A DNA stretch of 64,000 nucleotides from Malania oleifera (lineage: Eukaryota; Streptophyta; Magnoliopsida; Santalales; Ximeniaceae), in NCBI RefSeq assembly GCF_029873635.1, contig NC_080421.1:2418001-2482000 (forward strand), read 5' to 3'. The translations under genes were made by a program, and so were the position numbers. Below, piece by piece: positions 23,818-35,118 of the stretch. The notes beneath the pieces were generated by a model. That model did not search any database, was not told where the DNA came from, and saw nothing but the letters and a program-made list of their open reading frames with translations. Within the stretch, counting starts at the first letter, position 1; every line of letters begins with the position of its first letter.

Positions 23818-24021
23818 CCAACCTTTTTCTTAAATAACAGAATTTCATGGCACCATGTTCTTTAGATATTGTATTCCCTGGTTAAGATATACTACATGTT
23901 GTAGTATTTATATGTTTACAATTAATATAGTTAGGGCATGGGTTAGACTGATGTTATAAGCTAGAATGAATATTAATGATGGGTAGACGAGTACATCAAT
24001 GGACAAAAATACTACTTCTTT
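23085..24021. other. AT-rich intergenic DNA, no gene seen
   Basis: Contains a (TC)n run at 23777-23813 and no long open frame or repeat family that I can name. It separates Copia relic E from Gypsy relic C. Confidence 0.6.
23777..23813. repeat. (TC)n microsatellite
   Basis: About 37 bp of uninterrupted TC units. Confidence 0.95.
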
Positions 24022-24364
24022 TTAAACAATAGTGTCCTGCAATATCATTGGAGTCATTCTCCGCGAATACCCCTTAACGAACTTCCGGCAATATCTAGTA
24101 AGCCCAAGAAAGGAAAGCAACTCCTTCACTGTCGTGGGGATCTTTCGTTCTTGAATCATCCTTATCTTCTCCATACCCCTCTGAATACGACCTTGTTCAA
24201 CTACATGACTAAAGAATTTGTTGCTCTGCTGAGGGAAAGAGAACTTTATTTTCTTCACATACAGACTGTTTCCTCTCAGCCTGTCGAACATCTTCCGTTG
24301 ATGCTCTTCATGTTTTCCTCTGAAACAACACCAATGCTCCCAACGATGTTTTGGAAGGGTGAAC
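24022..24364 (-). pseudogene. pol: Element C pol fragment, distal side of element B
   Basis: Minus-strand text SLYVKKIKFSFPQQ and KELLSFLGLTRYCRKFVKGYS corresponds to the end of Gypsy reverse transcriptase and the connection to RNase H. It belongs with the gag-side pieces at 33597-35118, on the other side of element B. The copy is truncated and clearly ancient. Confidence 0.8.
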
Positions 24365-24969
24365 TGTTACGCCCCGAACCTACAGGTGGGTCCCAGGTGT
24401 GAAAATTAGTAATCTAACCTGTCTCTGTATCAATTAAAACATACATGATACAACACAAAAAAAGGGTCTGACCCCGTGGGGTGAACAGATGCTCCATATA
24501 CATACACATAAACATTCATACTCATCAAAATATGTAGCGGAATACGGTCTTTTTATACATAAACTGTACCATACTAGAGTCTATACCATACAAGGACATA
24601 CATCCCTATGAATACCATACATACAACGGGCGTCTACAAAGTCCATCACGACAACCTGATTACAAAAACTTGTACCTATCAGGTACTAGCAGTAGCTAAT
24701 GACACCCCTGTTTCCACACGCTAGGATGCTAATTACAGCTACCAAAAGGACCTGAAACTTTGTACATATGTTCGGGGTGAGACACCTCTCAGTAAGGAAG
24801 ATAACAAGTTATATCACTGTGTGGCATACCAGTGTTATTTTACATACTTCATAACATGATAAAAAATACGATACAGTTAGAAACATTTTCATACAATTTC
24901 ATACAGTTACATACAGTTCCAATATTTTCACAAAACCATTCTAATACATATTATACCCAAAACATACAG

Positions 24970-25200
24970 TCAGTGTCGTTACACTAGTACGCAACTACAC
25001 AAGGTCACCTAAGTCTCACAGCGAATATATTGCTACATACGCAACTATGCCGCAACGACCGAGGCCCACAGTGATTACATTGCGCCATACGCAACTACAC
25101 AAGGTCACCTAAGTCTCACAACGATTACATTGCTACGCATGCAACTACGCTGCGACGACCGAGACCCACAGTGATTACATTGCTCCATACGGTGTAGAAC
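24970..25200. repeat. LTR minisatellite, about 58-bp unit
   Basis: Four imperfect units, each with ACGCAACTA, CACAGYGATTACATTGC and an alternating middle (AAGGTCACCTAAGTCT or CGACCGAGGCCC). The same array lies at 32150-32355 in the other LTR of element B. Confidence 0.88.
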
Positions 25201-26049
25201 ACACCCATCGGTGACCAGCCGGAACATACTGGTGATATTTCACACCCCGGATATAGAGTCGGCCACTCTCGCCTATGGTAGTTAACTGGTACATGGCGCA
25301 GCGTATGGTAATTAGCCGTAACATAGTTGTTTCGGTTCACGGTTATTAGCCGCCCCTAGCCAATTTCATAAAACCTGGAATTATTTTGGAACTCACGTTC
25401 CTATACATTTCAATGTACAGTAATAAGCTATCACATAACTGTTTTACAAATATTTGGAACAAATACATATAACCAAACATACCACACTTATTTGGTTTAC
25501 GGCAAATCATATTGTTTACAAATTCAAGTATACAGTTTATGTAAATATGGATTACGGTCACCTCAATAATACAATTTCAATGTAACTAACAGTTTTTCAA
25601 ACCAAGTAAAGATGATACTCGAAATCCCCAATTTTTTCAGAAACTGTAACCCAAAAATCCCACATTTTCGTCCGATAGATTTCTCCAAATAAGTTACCAA
25701 AACATACATACGATCGTAGCATATAAGTTTACCGATCCTAATTTTGAAAATAAACTGATATAAACAGAATCTCTTACCTTAACCCGAATTTCAATTATGA
25801 ACTCTATGGTTCCCAAAACTATGAATCGAGACTCCAGAACCTACAAACCACAGTACAATATATGCTTACAATTCGTACTACTACACATATACTGAATTAG
25901 AAATGAAAATCGAGTCTTACCTCGATTTTAGCTTGAAACCCGAAAACGCTCAAAACGAGATTTTGATCCGCTAGAAACGTAGAGAATCCTTCCCTGATAC
26001 TCGCAGTAACATTGGATTTACGAATCAGGAGACGAACGGCGAAGAAATT

Positions 26050-26094
<45 letters not shown>

Positions 26095-26159
26095 AGAGGA
26101 ATTTCCAAAACTTAGCAACTAAGCAACCCCAAAAGATCTTTTAAAGGCCTTTGACTCGG

Positions 26160-26300
26160 GTGATTTCGTCGACGAGATGGCGTCCTCGTCGACGAACCTG
26201 ATATTTCATGCTTTCCAGATCTCTCAGCTTTTCCTTGTTGACGAGCCTCTGAATTTCGTCGACGAGGAGCCTTCAACCTTCGTCAGCGAATGATGGCCTC
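26160..26300. repeat. CGTCGACGA palindrome array, element B 3' LTR
   Basis: About six exact or decayed copies, including GATTTCGTCGACGAGA and ATTTCGTCGACGAGGA. The matching array in the other LTR is at 33320-33530. Confidence 0.88.
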
Positions 26301-26377
26301 GTCGACGAAGTCTGTACAATTACCCTTTTACCTTTCTTTCCATGTTAAACCCACATACTACAGTTTGGGTTCCTACA

Positions 26378-26393
26378 ACCTCCCTTACTAAAA
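26378..26393 (-). other. Polypurine tract of element B
   Basis: On the minus strand AGTAAGGGAGGT lies directly before the LTR start TGTAGGAACC. This marks 24365-26377 as the 3' LTR. Confidence 0.75.
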
Positions 26394-26739
26394 TTTCGTC
26401 TTCGAAATTTGCAATCTCTCTTTACGAACACATTCATACTATTACATACATACACACTTAGGCAAAATGACGACCATTTATATGCAATCCCGTTACAATA
26501 CATACATACATACTCTAGAGAATACGTCAGTCATTTATAGGCAGCCCCGTTACAATACATACATACATTTCCTTACTTATGGCGGAGGAATACCGTGGTT
26601 ACATGCATACATGGTTTCGAAAGCTCACAATACTATAAGACTCTCCTAGAGACTAATCACACAATACTACTATGATAATAGAGTATTACATACATATATA
26701 CATACTCATACCACCCTGCTATCCAAATACTACTCAAAA

Positions 26740-28100
26740 CAACTGCTGATACTTCCGGCGTATTTCCGTCTTTAGTTCCCAAGAAGCTTCCTTGATCTCG
26801 TGATTTCGCCACAATACCTTCACCAATGGTATTTCTTTGGTACGAAACTTATGAACTTTATGGTCCAGAACCTGAACAGGTATTTTTTTCATATGCTAAA
26901 GTATTCTCGATTTCCAACTCATCATAACTAATAACATGAGATGGATCCAACACGTACCTTTTTAGCATGGATACGTGAAACACATCATGAACCATCGAGA
27001 GTGCTAGGGGTGGTGCAACTCTATAGGCTACCAGACCCACTCGCTCAATAACCTCGAATGGTCCGATGTACCTCGGGCTCAACTTGCCCTTCTTTCCAAA
27101 TCTCATTACTCCCTTCATTGGAGTGATTCTAAGGAATACTTTGCTCCCTACCTTGAACTTCAACTCACGGCGACGAACATCTGCGTAGCTTTTTTGCCGA
27201 CTCTAAGCCATTCTAATCCTCTCTCGGAACAAACCTAACTTCTCAAATGCCTACCGCACGAGTTCAGGTTTTAAAACCTGACGTTCCGGACCTCGTCCCA
27301 ATACAAAGGAGATCGACACTTTCGACCATACAAAGCCTCGAACGATGTCATCCCTATACTAGCATGGAAGCTATTGTTATAGGCAAATTCCACTAGTGGC
27401 AGAAATTGAATTCAACTACCACCGAAGTATAATACACAAGCCCGTAACATATCCTCCAAGATATGTATCGTCCTTTTTGACTGTCCATTAGTTTGGGGGT
27501 GGAATGTTGTACTGAAAGTAAGCTTCATCCCCAGTGCTTCCTACAAGCGCTTCCAAAATCGAGAAGTAAACCTCAGATCCCGATCTGAAACAATGGAAGC
27601 AGGCACTCCGTGTAATCTAATTATCTTCTGCATGTACATGTCTGCTAACTTCCTTAAAGGATAGCCAATCTTCATAGGTACAAAGTAAGCAAATTTCGAA
27701 CAACTTGTTCACGATCACCCAGATAGTATTATGCCTGTGAAGTGCTAACAGCACTTCACAGGCATAATACTGTAACAAAGTCCATGAAAATATACTCTCA
27801 TTTCCATACCGGAATAGGTAAAGGCTGCAACGACCCTGTCGGCCTCTAACGTTCAGCTTTCATCTGCTGACACGTCAGACACTGCTCTACAAATCGGACA
27901 ATATCCCTCTTCATACCACTTCCACCAAAAGGACTCACGCAAATCCCGATACATCTTCGTACTATCCGGATGTACCGTATACAAAGAACGATGTGCTTCC
28001 TCCAGAATCGTCCTTCTGATCTCATCGTCATTTAGAATACATAGCCTGGTCCCAAATCTTAACACACCTCTGTCAGAGATATTAAAATCCGCAGCCAAAC
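26740..28100 (-). pseudogene. pol: Element B integrase and chromodomain
   Basis: The integrase zinc region shows IVRFVEQCLTCQQMKAER near 27850. The C-terminal part (26858-27163) has FKVGSKVFLRITPMKGV, KLSPRYIGPFEVIERVG and MVHDVFHVSMLKRY, as in chromovirus integrases. A chromodomain follows near 26745-26860, with IPLVKVLWRNHEIKEASWE. Chromodomains are known to guide this clade to heterochromatin. The segment is broken in several places. Confidence 0.9.
27725..27771. repeat. Perfect short palindrome, 22-bp arms
   Basis: AGTATTATGCCTGTGAAGTG plus CT is followed after AAC by its exact reverse complement. It lies in the integrase part of element B. Such perfect short inverted repeats are typical of a template-switch event. 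Confidence 0.95.
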
Positions 28101-28206
28101 CCTGCTACACTTTCACCACAATCTCAGCTAACTCTGCATCATTAGCCTGCGCGGCTTTAATACGCTCATACAAGGTCGGCTGAATCACCAAGCTAGCAAT
28201 GAAAGT

Positions 28207-29892
28207 CTAATGATCACTGGACACCATTTCCACGCCAAGGCTTTCCAGATCCCGCCTGACATAATGCTGAGCTACAACTGCAGACACTGCTGCATGTTCT
28301 GACTTTCGACTCAACGTATCTGCTACCACATTAACCTTTCCCGGGTGATAACTGATCGTGCAATCGTAGTTCTTAATCAATTCTAACCACCGCATTTGCC
28401 TCATATTCAGCTCCTTCTGCATGAAAAAGTACCTGAGGCTTTTGTGGTGAGTGAAAATCTCACACTGAACATCGTACAGGTAGTGTCGCCAGATCTTTAG
28501 GGCATAAACTGTAGCAGCCAATTCTAGATCATGCGTAGGGTAATTCTTCTCATACTCCTTAAGTTGCCGAGAAGCATAAGCTACCACCTTACCCTGTTGC
28601 ATAAGCACACATCCCAAACCTTTCAGAGACACATTGTTATAAATCACAAAACCCTCATTCCCCAAAGGAATGGTCAATACTTGAGTAGTAACCAGCCGGT
28701 GCTTCAACTCGAGAAAGCATTGTTCGCAATCACTAGTCCAGTCAAATTTCACTCCCTTCTTAGTCAATCGTGTTAGAGGTCTAGACAATTTAGAGAATCC
28801 CTCCACGAACCGATGATAGTAACTCGCCAGTCCCAAAAAACTTCGAACCTCCTACACAGTCTTCGGTCTAGCCCAGTCGACCACAACATCAATCTTGCTA
28901 GGATCAACAGAGATACTGCCCCTAGACACCACATGACATAAGAACGCAACCTGATTCAAACAGAACTCGCACTTCTTCAGCTTAGCATACAACTTCTTCT
29001 TTCGCAGAATCTGTAGCACCAACCTCAAATGATTTTCATACTCTTCCGGACTTCTCGAGTTTACCGGAATGTCATCGATGAACACCACCACGAACTGGTC
29101 CAGGTATTCACGGAAAACCCGGTTCATCAGATCCATAAATACTGCTGGTGCATTGGTTAACCCAATTGGCATAACTAAGAATTCATAAGGATCATATCTG
29201 GTTCGAAAAGCAGTCTTTGCTACATCCTTAGATCTAACCCTCACCTGATGATATCCTGACCGTTGGTCGATCTTCGAAAAGACTTGCGTTCCCTGTAGCT
29301 GGTCAAAAAGATCATCTATTCGAGGCAAAGGGTAACGGTTCTTCACCGTCACTTTGTTGATCTCACGATAGTCAATGCACATACGCATCGACCCATCCTT
29401 CTTCTTCACAAATAATACTAAAGCTCCCCACGGCGAAATACTCGGTCGAATAAAACCCTGGTCCAGTAATTCTTGCATCTGCTCCTTCGACTCTCGAAGT
29501 TCTACTAGAGCAAACCGGTACGGAGCTTTAGAGATTGGTGCCTTGCGAGGCAGCAACTCTATCGCAAACTCCACCTCACGATCTGGATGTAAACCGGGTA
29601 GATCATCTAGAAACACATCTGGAAACTCGTTGATCACCCGAATATCCTCGAGTCTCAACGCATCCCGCGACGGTTCCTTCACGCAAGTTAGGTATCCCTG
29701 ACAACTATCCAAGAGTAACCTCCTCGTTTGCAATGCTGATAAAATCTGTGGCGTCGAACGCACACACGATCCCACGAACTCATACTCCTGCTTCCCAGGA
29801 GGTCTGAACACTACTACCTTTTTACGACAATCAATCACCGCATAGTTGGAGAACAACCAGTCCATTCCCAGTATGACGTCGAAACCCGACAT
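28207..29892 (-). pseudogene. pol: Element B reverse transcriptase and RNase H
   Basis: Two long minus-strand frames. The first (28852-29892) starts in the protease-RT link ([18 protein letters not shown]) and includes [30 protein letters not shown] and [19 protein letters not shown]. The second (28207-28836) starts [13 protein letters not shown] and holds RNase H text ending in [11 protein letters not shown]. These are textbook chromovirus blocks and are nearly open. Confidence 0.93.
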
Positions 29893-31202
29893 GTCGTATA
29901 TTACAAGATTTGCCTGTAGCAGTCTCTTTTAAATCACAACTGGGTAGTTTCCTAACGTCTTACTACAAATCGTTACACTCCTAGTCGGTGTAGTCATAGA
30001 CAACATCTCATTCATCACACAGGTTTCCGCCTCATACAACTTCACAAAACTAGCAGATATGAATGAATGAGTTGTCCCCGAATCAAATAAAACAATAGCT
30101 CTATTCGAAAGCAATAACATGGTACCTGTCACCACATTCCCTGCGTGTTCCGCATTTGTTGGAGTAAGTGAATATACTCTCGCCGGAGCCGTGGTTACTT
30201 GGTGATTCCCCCGAGGCATCTGATTACTCCCACGGTTCTGACTTTGTGCAGGCGTAATCCTCCTCTGTTCCTGACAGCTATTCGCCATGTGGCCCGATTT
30301 GCCACAATTGTAGCAGACACCCCAGAATTGCTGACATTCGCCATCGTGCCATTTACGGCACTTGACGCACGGTGCGGAGGATGGGTCCCCTTGAGAACTC
30401 AGCCGCTCGGTGTTCCGCCGATAAATAAAGCTGTAGTTCTTTTTCTTCTTCCATTGACCTTGCCAAAGACCACTCTAAGGACCAAAAGATACTGACCTCT
30501 TCCCTTGATCCTGCACTCCTTCATCTCCCCGAAGGTCGGTCTCAACTGTGGTGGCTTTATCCACCAGGACAGAGAACTCACGGATCTGCAGCATCCCCAC
30601 AAGATGGCGGATGTCTTTCCTCAGACCCCTCTTAAACCTTCAAGCCTTCTCATGCTCATTCGGAACCAAGTATGGCTCAAATCGAGATAACTCGATATAT
30701 CTGGCAGCATACCTCTGCACTATCAAAGTTCCTTGTGTCAGGCCGAAAAACTTATCAGCCTTTGCATCCCGAATGGAGACCGAAAAGTTTCTCTCGAAAA
30801 ATACCTTTTTGAAGCAGCCCCACGTCATACTAGATGGACCAGCTCTTTGCCTCTCAAGCAGATTCACCACCGTCCACCATCGCCCTACCTCCCTAGTCAG
30901 CTAGAAGGTAGCGTACAGGACCTTCTGCTTCCAATGCAGTGGAGGACTTTCAAAATCCTCTTGGTCTTCTCGACCCAGTCCTGCGCCACTATCGGATCAG
31001 GTCCTGCCGTAAATGTCGGAGGATGCATGCGTGTGAACCTCTCGATGGTACACCCCGCATCAATAGGAGAGCTCTCACGTCTCCTAACACTCCGCCCAAT
31101 CTCTCGGATTACTTGTCTCGACAAACCACGAGACATAGAATGACACTTATCGCTTGTCGCCTCCTTGGAGCCACTCTCCAAGTTATTATCCTTGGGCTCC
31201 AT
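29893..31202 (-). pseudogene. gag: Element B gag and protease
   Basis: ATG at 31202 opens MEPKDNNLES, with TIERFTRMHPPTFTAGPDP matching the gag of element H (CTIEQFTHIRPPSFAGEVDP). A zinc-knuckle region lies near 30300-30360. The protease has LFDSGTTHSFISASFV near 30060-30110 with the DSG active-site triplet. Several breaks. Confidence 0.88.
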
Positions 31203-31527
31203 TCTGAAAACAGAATAGGAATCAATTAGAATTCCTATATCATACGCAGTTAACACAATCATAGACCTAATCATGTCAACTATTATTCTCACAGATCTAA
31301 GCCTGTCTCGTCACACAGACACGAATTCATCAATGGTCTGCCCTGCCTTTACTGGAATCGTCATTTTAGGAAAAACACATAATACCACCGACACATCTCG
31401 ATCCAATAACAGAACAACTCTTGACCAACACTACCCATTTCCTACATCCTATACTCTGGTATGTACACATCAATACTCCTAACCAAATTTATAAGACCTA
31501 ACAACCTAGTTAGCTCTAATATCAAGT
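31203..31527 (-). other. Element B leader with primer binding site
   Basis: Between LTR and gag. The bases next to the LTR read TTGATATTAGAGC on the minus strand, a decayed form of the Met-tRNA pattern TGGTATCAGAGC. Confidence 0.6.
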
Positions 31528-33596
31528 TGTCACGCCCCGAACCCACAAGTGGGTCCCAAGTATAAAATTTAGTAACCTAATCTGTTTCTGTATCAATTAA
31601 AACATACATGATACAACAAAAAAAGAGGGTTCGACCCCGTGGGGTGAATGGATGCTCCATATACATACACATAAACATCCATACTCATCAAAATATGCAG
31701 CGGAATACGGTCTTTCTATACATAAACGGTACCATAGTAGAGTCTACTATACAAGGACATACGTCCCTAAGAATACCATACATACAACGAGCGTCTACAA
31801 AGTCCATCATGACAACCCGATTACAAAAACTTGTACCTATCAGGTACTAGCAGTAGCTAATGACACCCCCACTTCTACATGCTAGGATGCTAATTACAGC
31901 TATCTGAAGGACTTGAAAAACATTGTACATACGTTCGGGGTGAGACACCTCTCAATAAGGAAGAAAACAGGTTATATCGGTGTGTGGTATACCAGTGCTA
32001 TTTTACATACTTCATAACACGATAAAAAATACGATGCAGTTAGAAACATTTCCATACAATTTCATACAGTTACATACAGTTTCAGTATTTTCACAAAACC
32101 ATTCCAGTACATACTATACTCAAAACATATGGTCAGTGTCATCACACTAGTATGCAACTACACAAGATCACCTAAGTCTCACAGCGATTACATTGCTACA
32201 TACGCAACTACGTCGCGACGACCGAGACCCATAGTGATTACATTGCTCTATACGCAACTACACAAGGTCACCTAAGTCTCACAGCGATTACATTGCTATG
32301 CACACAACTACGCTGCGACAACTGAGGCCCACAGTGATTACATTGTTCCATACGGTGTAGAACACACCCATCGGTGACCAGCTAGAACATACTGGTGATA
32401 TTTCACACCCCGGATATAGAGTCGGTCACTCTCGCCCATGGTAGTTAACCGGTACATGGCGCAGCGTACGGTAATTAGTTGCCACATAACTGTTTCGGCG
32501 CATGGTAATTAGTCGCCCCTAACCGATTTCACAAAACTTGGAATCATTTTGGAATTCACGTTCCTATACATTTTAGCATACGGTAATAAGCCGTCACATA
32601 GTTGTTTTACAAATACCTAGAACAAATACATACAATCATACATACCACACTTATTTGGTTTACGGCCATATCGTTTACAAATTCAAGTATACAATTTATG
32701 TAAATATGGATTACGGTCACTTCAATAATACAGTTTCAACTAAACTAACAGTTTTCCAAACCAAGTAGAGATGATGCCTAAAATTCCAAATTTTCTCGAA
32801 AACTGTAACCCAAAAATCTCGCATTTTTACCCGATAGATTTGCTCAAATAAGTTACCAAAACATACATATGATCGTAGCATACAAGTTTACCGATCCTGA
32901 TTTCGAAAATAAATTGATATAAATAGAATCTCCTTACCTTAACCTGAATTTCAATTACGAACTCTACGGTTCTCAAAACTACGAACCAAGACTTCACAAC
33001 CTACAAACCATAGTACAATACATGCTTACAATTCGTACTACTACACATATACTAAATCATAAACGAAAATCGAGTCTTACCTCAATTTTTGCCCGAAACC
33101 CGAAAATGCTCAAAACGAGATTTTGATCAGCTAGAAACGTAGAGAATTCTTCCCTGATCCTCGCAGTAACATTGGATTTATGAATCAAACGATGAACGAT
33201 GAAGAAAAATCAAGGAGAGAGAGAGAGAGAGAAAGTTTCGAGTTCTAAAGAGAGGGAGAGAGGAATTTCCAAAACTAAGCAACCCCAAAAGATCTTTTAA
33301 AAGCCTTTGACCCAGGCGATTTCGTCGATGAGATGACATCCTCGTCAACAAGGTCTTTAGGGATTTCGTCGAAGAGACGGAGATTTCGTCGAAGAGACGG
33401 AGATTTCGTCGACGAACCTGATATTTCCAACTTTCCAGATCTCTCGGCTTTTCCTCATCGACGAGCCTTTGAATTTCGTCAACGAGGAGCCTTCAACCTC
33501 GTCTACGAATGATGGTCTCGTCGACGAAATCTGTACTATTACCCTTTTACCTTTCTTTCCATGTTAAACCCACATACTACGGTTCGGGTTCTTACA
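31528..33596 (-). mobile_element. Element B 5' LTR
   Basis: Begins TGTCACGCCCCGAACC and ends GGGTTCTTACA. It has the same internal landmarks as the 3' LTR: TGAGA-type block at 31937-31960, minisatellite 32150-32355, palindrome array 33320-33530 with a local duplication of TTTCGTCGAAGAGACGGAGA near 33363-33404. Confidence 0.9.
33320..33530. repeat. CGTCGACGA palindrome array, element B 5' LTR
   Basis: About nine exact or decayed copies. It is longer than the matching array of the other LTR because of a local duplication, so the array changes length. Confidence 0.85.
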
Positions 33597-35118
33597 CGAA
33601 CACATTCCGCTTCCAATTCATCAAGTTGTTTCACTAACTCTACTATCTCAAGAGGTACAATCCAACATGACTCTTTAGCAGGTGGTTTCACTCGTGATAA
33701 CAACTTGATCTCATGCTCCATAGTCCGTCGTGAAGGCAAATTGTGAGGCATATTATCCGGCAACACCTCTTTATCCTCATCCAACACCGCTTGGATGGTC
33801 ATAGGCACCAGCTCTTGGTCTACTGCTTTGTCTATCACCACCGTGGCTAGACGTGTCTGTTCATCCTGACCCAATCCCTTATTGAGTTGTATGGCTGAAA
33901 GGGACTTCTTATCATCTCCTTTTGTTGCAACGACTTGCACCATGCATTAGTGATCTCCCATCAGATATAGGGAACCAGTCGAAAGCATCAACACTGCCCT
34001 CATTCCCCTTAGGAACTCCATTCCTACAATGACTGGAAATTCATCCAATGGCACCGCTGTGAAATTCGCATGACCTTTCCACTGTCCAAGCTTTACAATC
34101 ACTTGCTTGGCTACTCTCAAAGTCAGTTGCACTATAGAATTAACAGCTTTCATGCGTCCTATATCCTTCTCTAAGGATAAGTTGAGTCTTCATGCTTTCA
34201 ACTGCGAAACAAAATTATAAGTAACCCTCGTATCCACCATAACGCGAGTACTCTTCCTATGTACCCTCAAGTCCACAAACATTAACCTTTTTGCTCGTGT
34301 AACTTTCGGTGCTTTTGTCTACCTTTCCAATGCACTCACCAGCCGCACTGAACCTACTCTCGGGGCATGATCTCTTCCTCCTCGCTTCCTACCACTTTTC
34401 CTGAAGTGGAAGCTTGTAAGGCATTGAGTAATCTTTTGTGTTGACACTCACTCACTCTATGAGGTTCTCCACACAAGTACCACAAAATTTTACTCTTCCC
34501 CTCTCCATTGGGTGTATTGAACCCTTGAGACGACGAAACTTCCTTTGAGGTTGATAATTTAGAGTCAGCTCCCCCACTCTTGGGTTTGCCTTTATTGAAA
34601 GACTTTCCACTGTTTCCCTCTCCACCAAACCGTTTGGACGAAGCGATATATTCACCAGCATAGTCAGTCAAGTGTTCTGCAGCAGCTTGTGCAGTTGACA
34701 AGTCTTGAACTCTTTGCCTATGAAGTTCGGTTCTTGCCCACGGTTTCATCCCCTCTAGAAAATAGAACAACTTGTCATTCTCCAACACATCCTGAATATC
34801 CAACATCAAAGTAGAAAATTGTTTCACATATTCCCTGATTGATCCTGTATGCTTGAGATCTCTCAGTTTTCTCCTTGCATTATACTTAACATTCTCAGGA
34901 AAGAATTAGGCCTTCAGCTCTCTCTTCAAGTCTGCCCAACTATTGATAACACAACGTCCAGTTTCAATCTCTTGGTACTTGGTACACCACCACAGTTTGG
35001 CATCACCAACCAAGTACATGGTCGCAGTATTCACCTTTGTCTATTCTGAAGTCATCCTCATAGTGCGAAAGTACTGCTCCACATCAAACAAGAAGTTCTT
35101 TAACTCCTTGGCATCTCG
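33597..35118 (-). pseudogene. gag: Element C gag and protease region
   Basis: The minus-strand frame at 34354-34827 starts MKQFSTLMLDIQDVLENDKL and has AAAEHLTDYAG and a knuckle-like LCGEPHRVSECQHKRL. The downstream frame 33947-34153 holds a protease-type stretch (FPVIVGMEFLRGMRAVL), and 33597-33943 leads towards reverse transcriptase. Its gag differs strongly from that of elements A, B and H, so C is another Gypsy lineage. It is interrupted by element B on the pol side and truncated by element D at 35118. Old, many breaks. Confidence 0.85.

Larger units (their letters stand above)
24365..26377 (-). mobile_element. Element B 3' LTR
   Basis: Begins TGTTACGCCCCGAACC and ends GGTTCCTACA. Internal landmarks on the minus strand: CGTCGACGA palindromes (26160-26300), a GA/G run (26053-26095), donor-like CGAG|GTAAGACT near 25922, donor-like TTAAG|GTAAGAG near 25778, minisatellite (24970-25200) and the TGAGAGGTGTCTCA block with TTTCAG (24760-24800). 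Confidence 0.9.
24365..33596 (-). mobile_element. Element B: Tekay-type chromovirus with both LTRs
   Basis: Two direct LTRs of 2013 and 2069 bp flank a 5.15-kb interior with gag, protease, reverse transcriptase, RNase H, integrase and chromodomain in chromovirus order. Flanking bases are TGAAC (24360-24364) and CGAAC (33597-33601), a target duplication differing by one transition. It lies inside element C. LTRs differ at roughly one base in eleven by eye, suggesting a few million years at usual plant LTR rates. All parts are present, but it is broken in about ten or more places. Confidence 0.93.

Noticed and set aside
31608-31885. Frames in the LTR of element B, and the equivalents in the other LTR
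   Set aside because: They do not persist between the two LTRs and show no domain.
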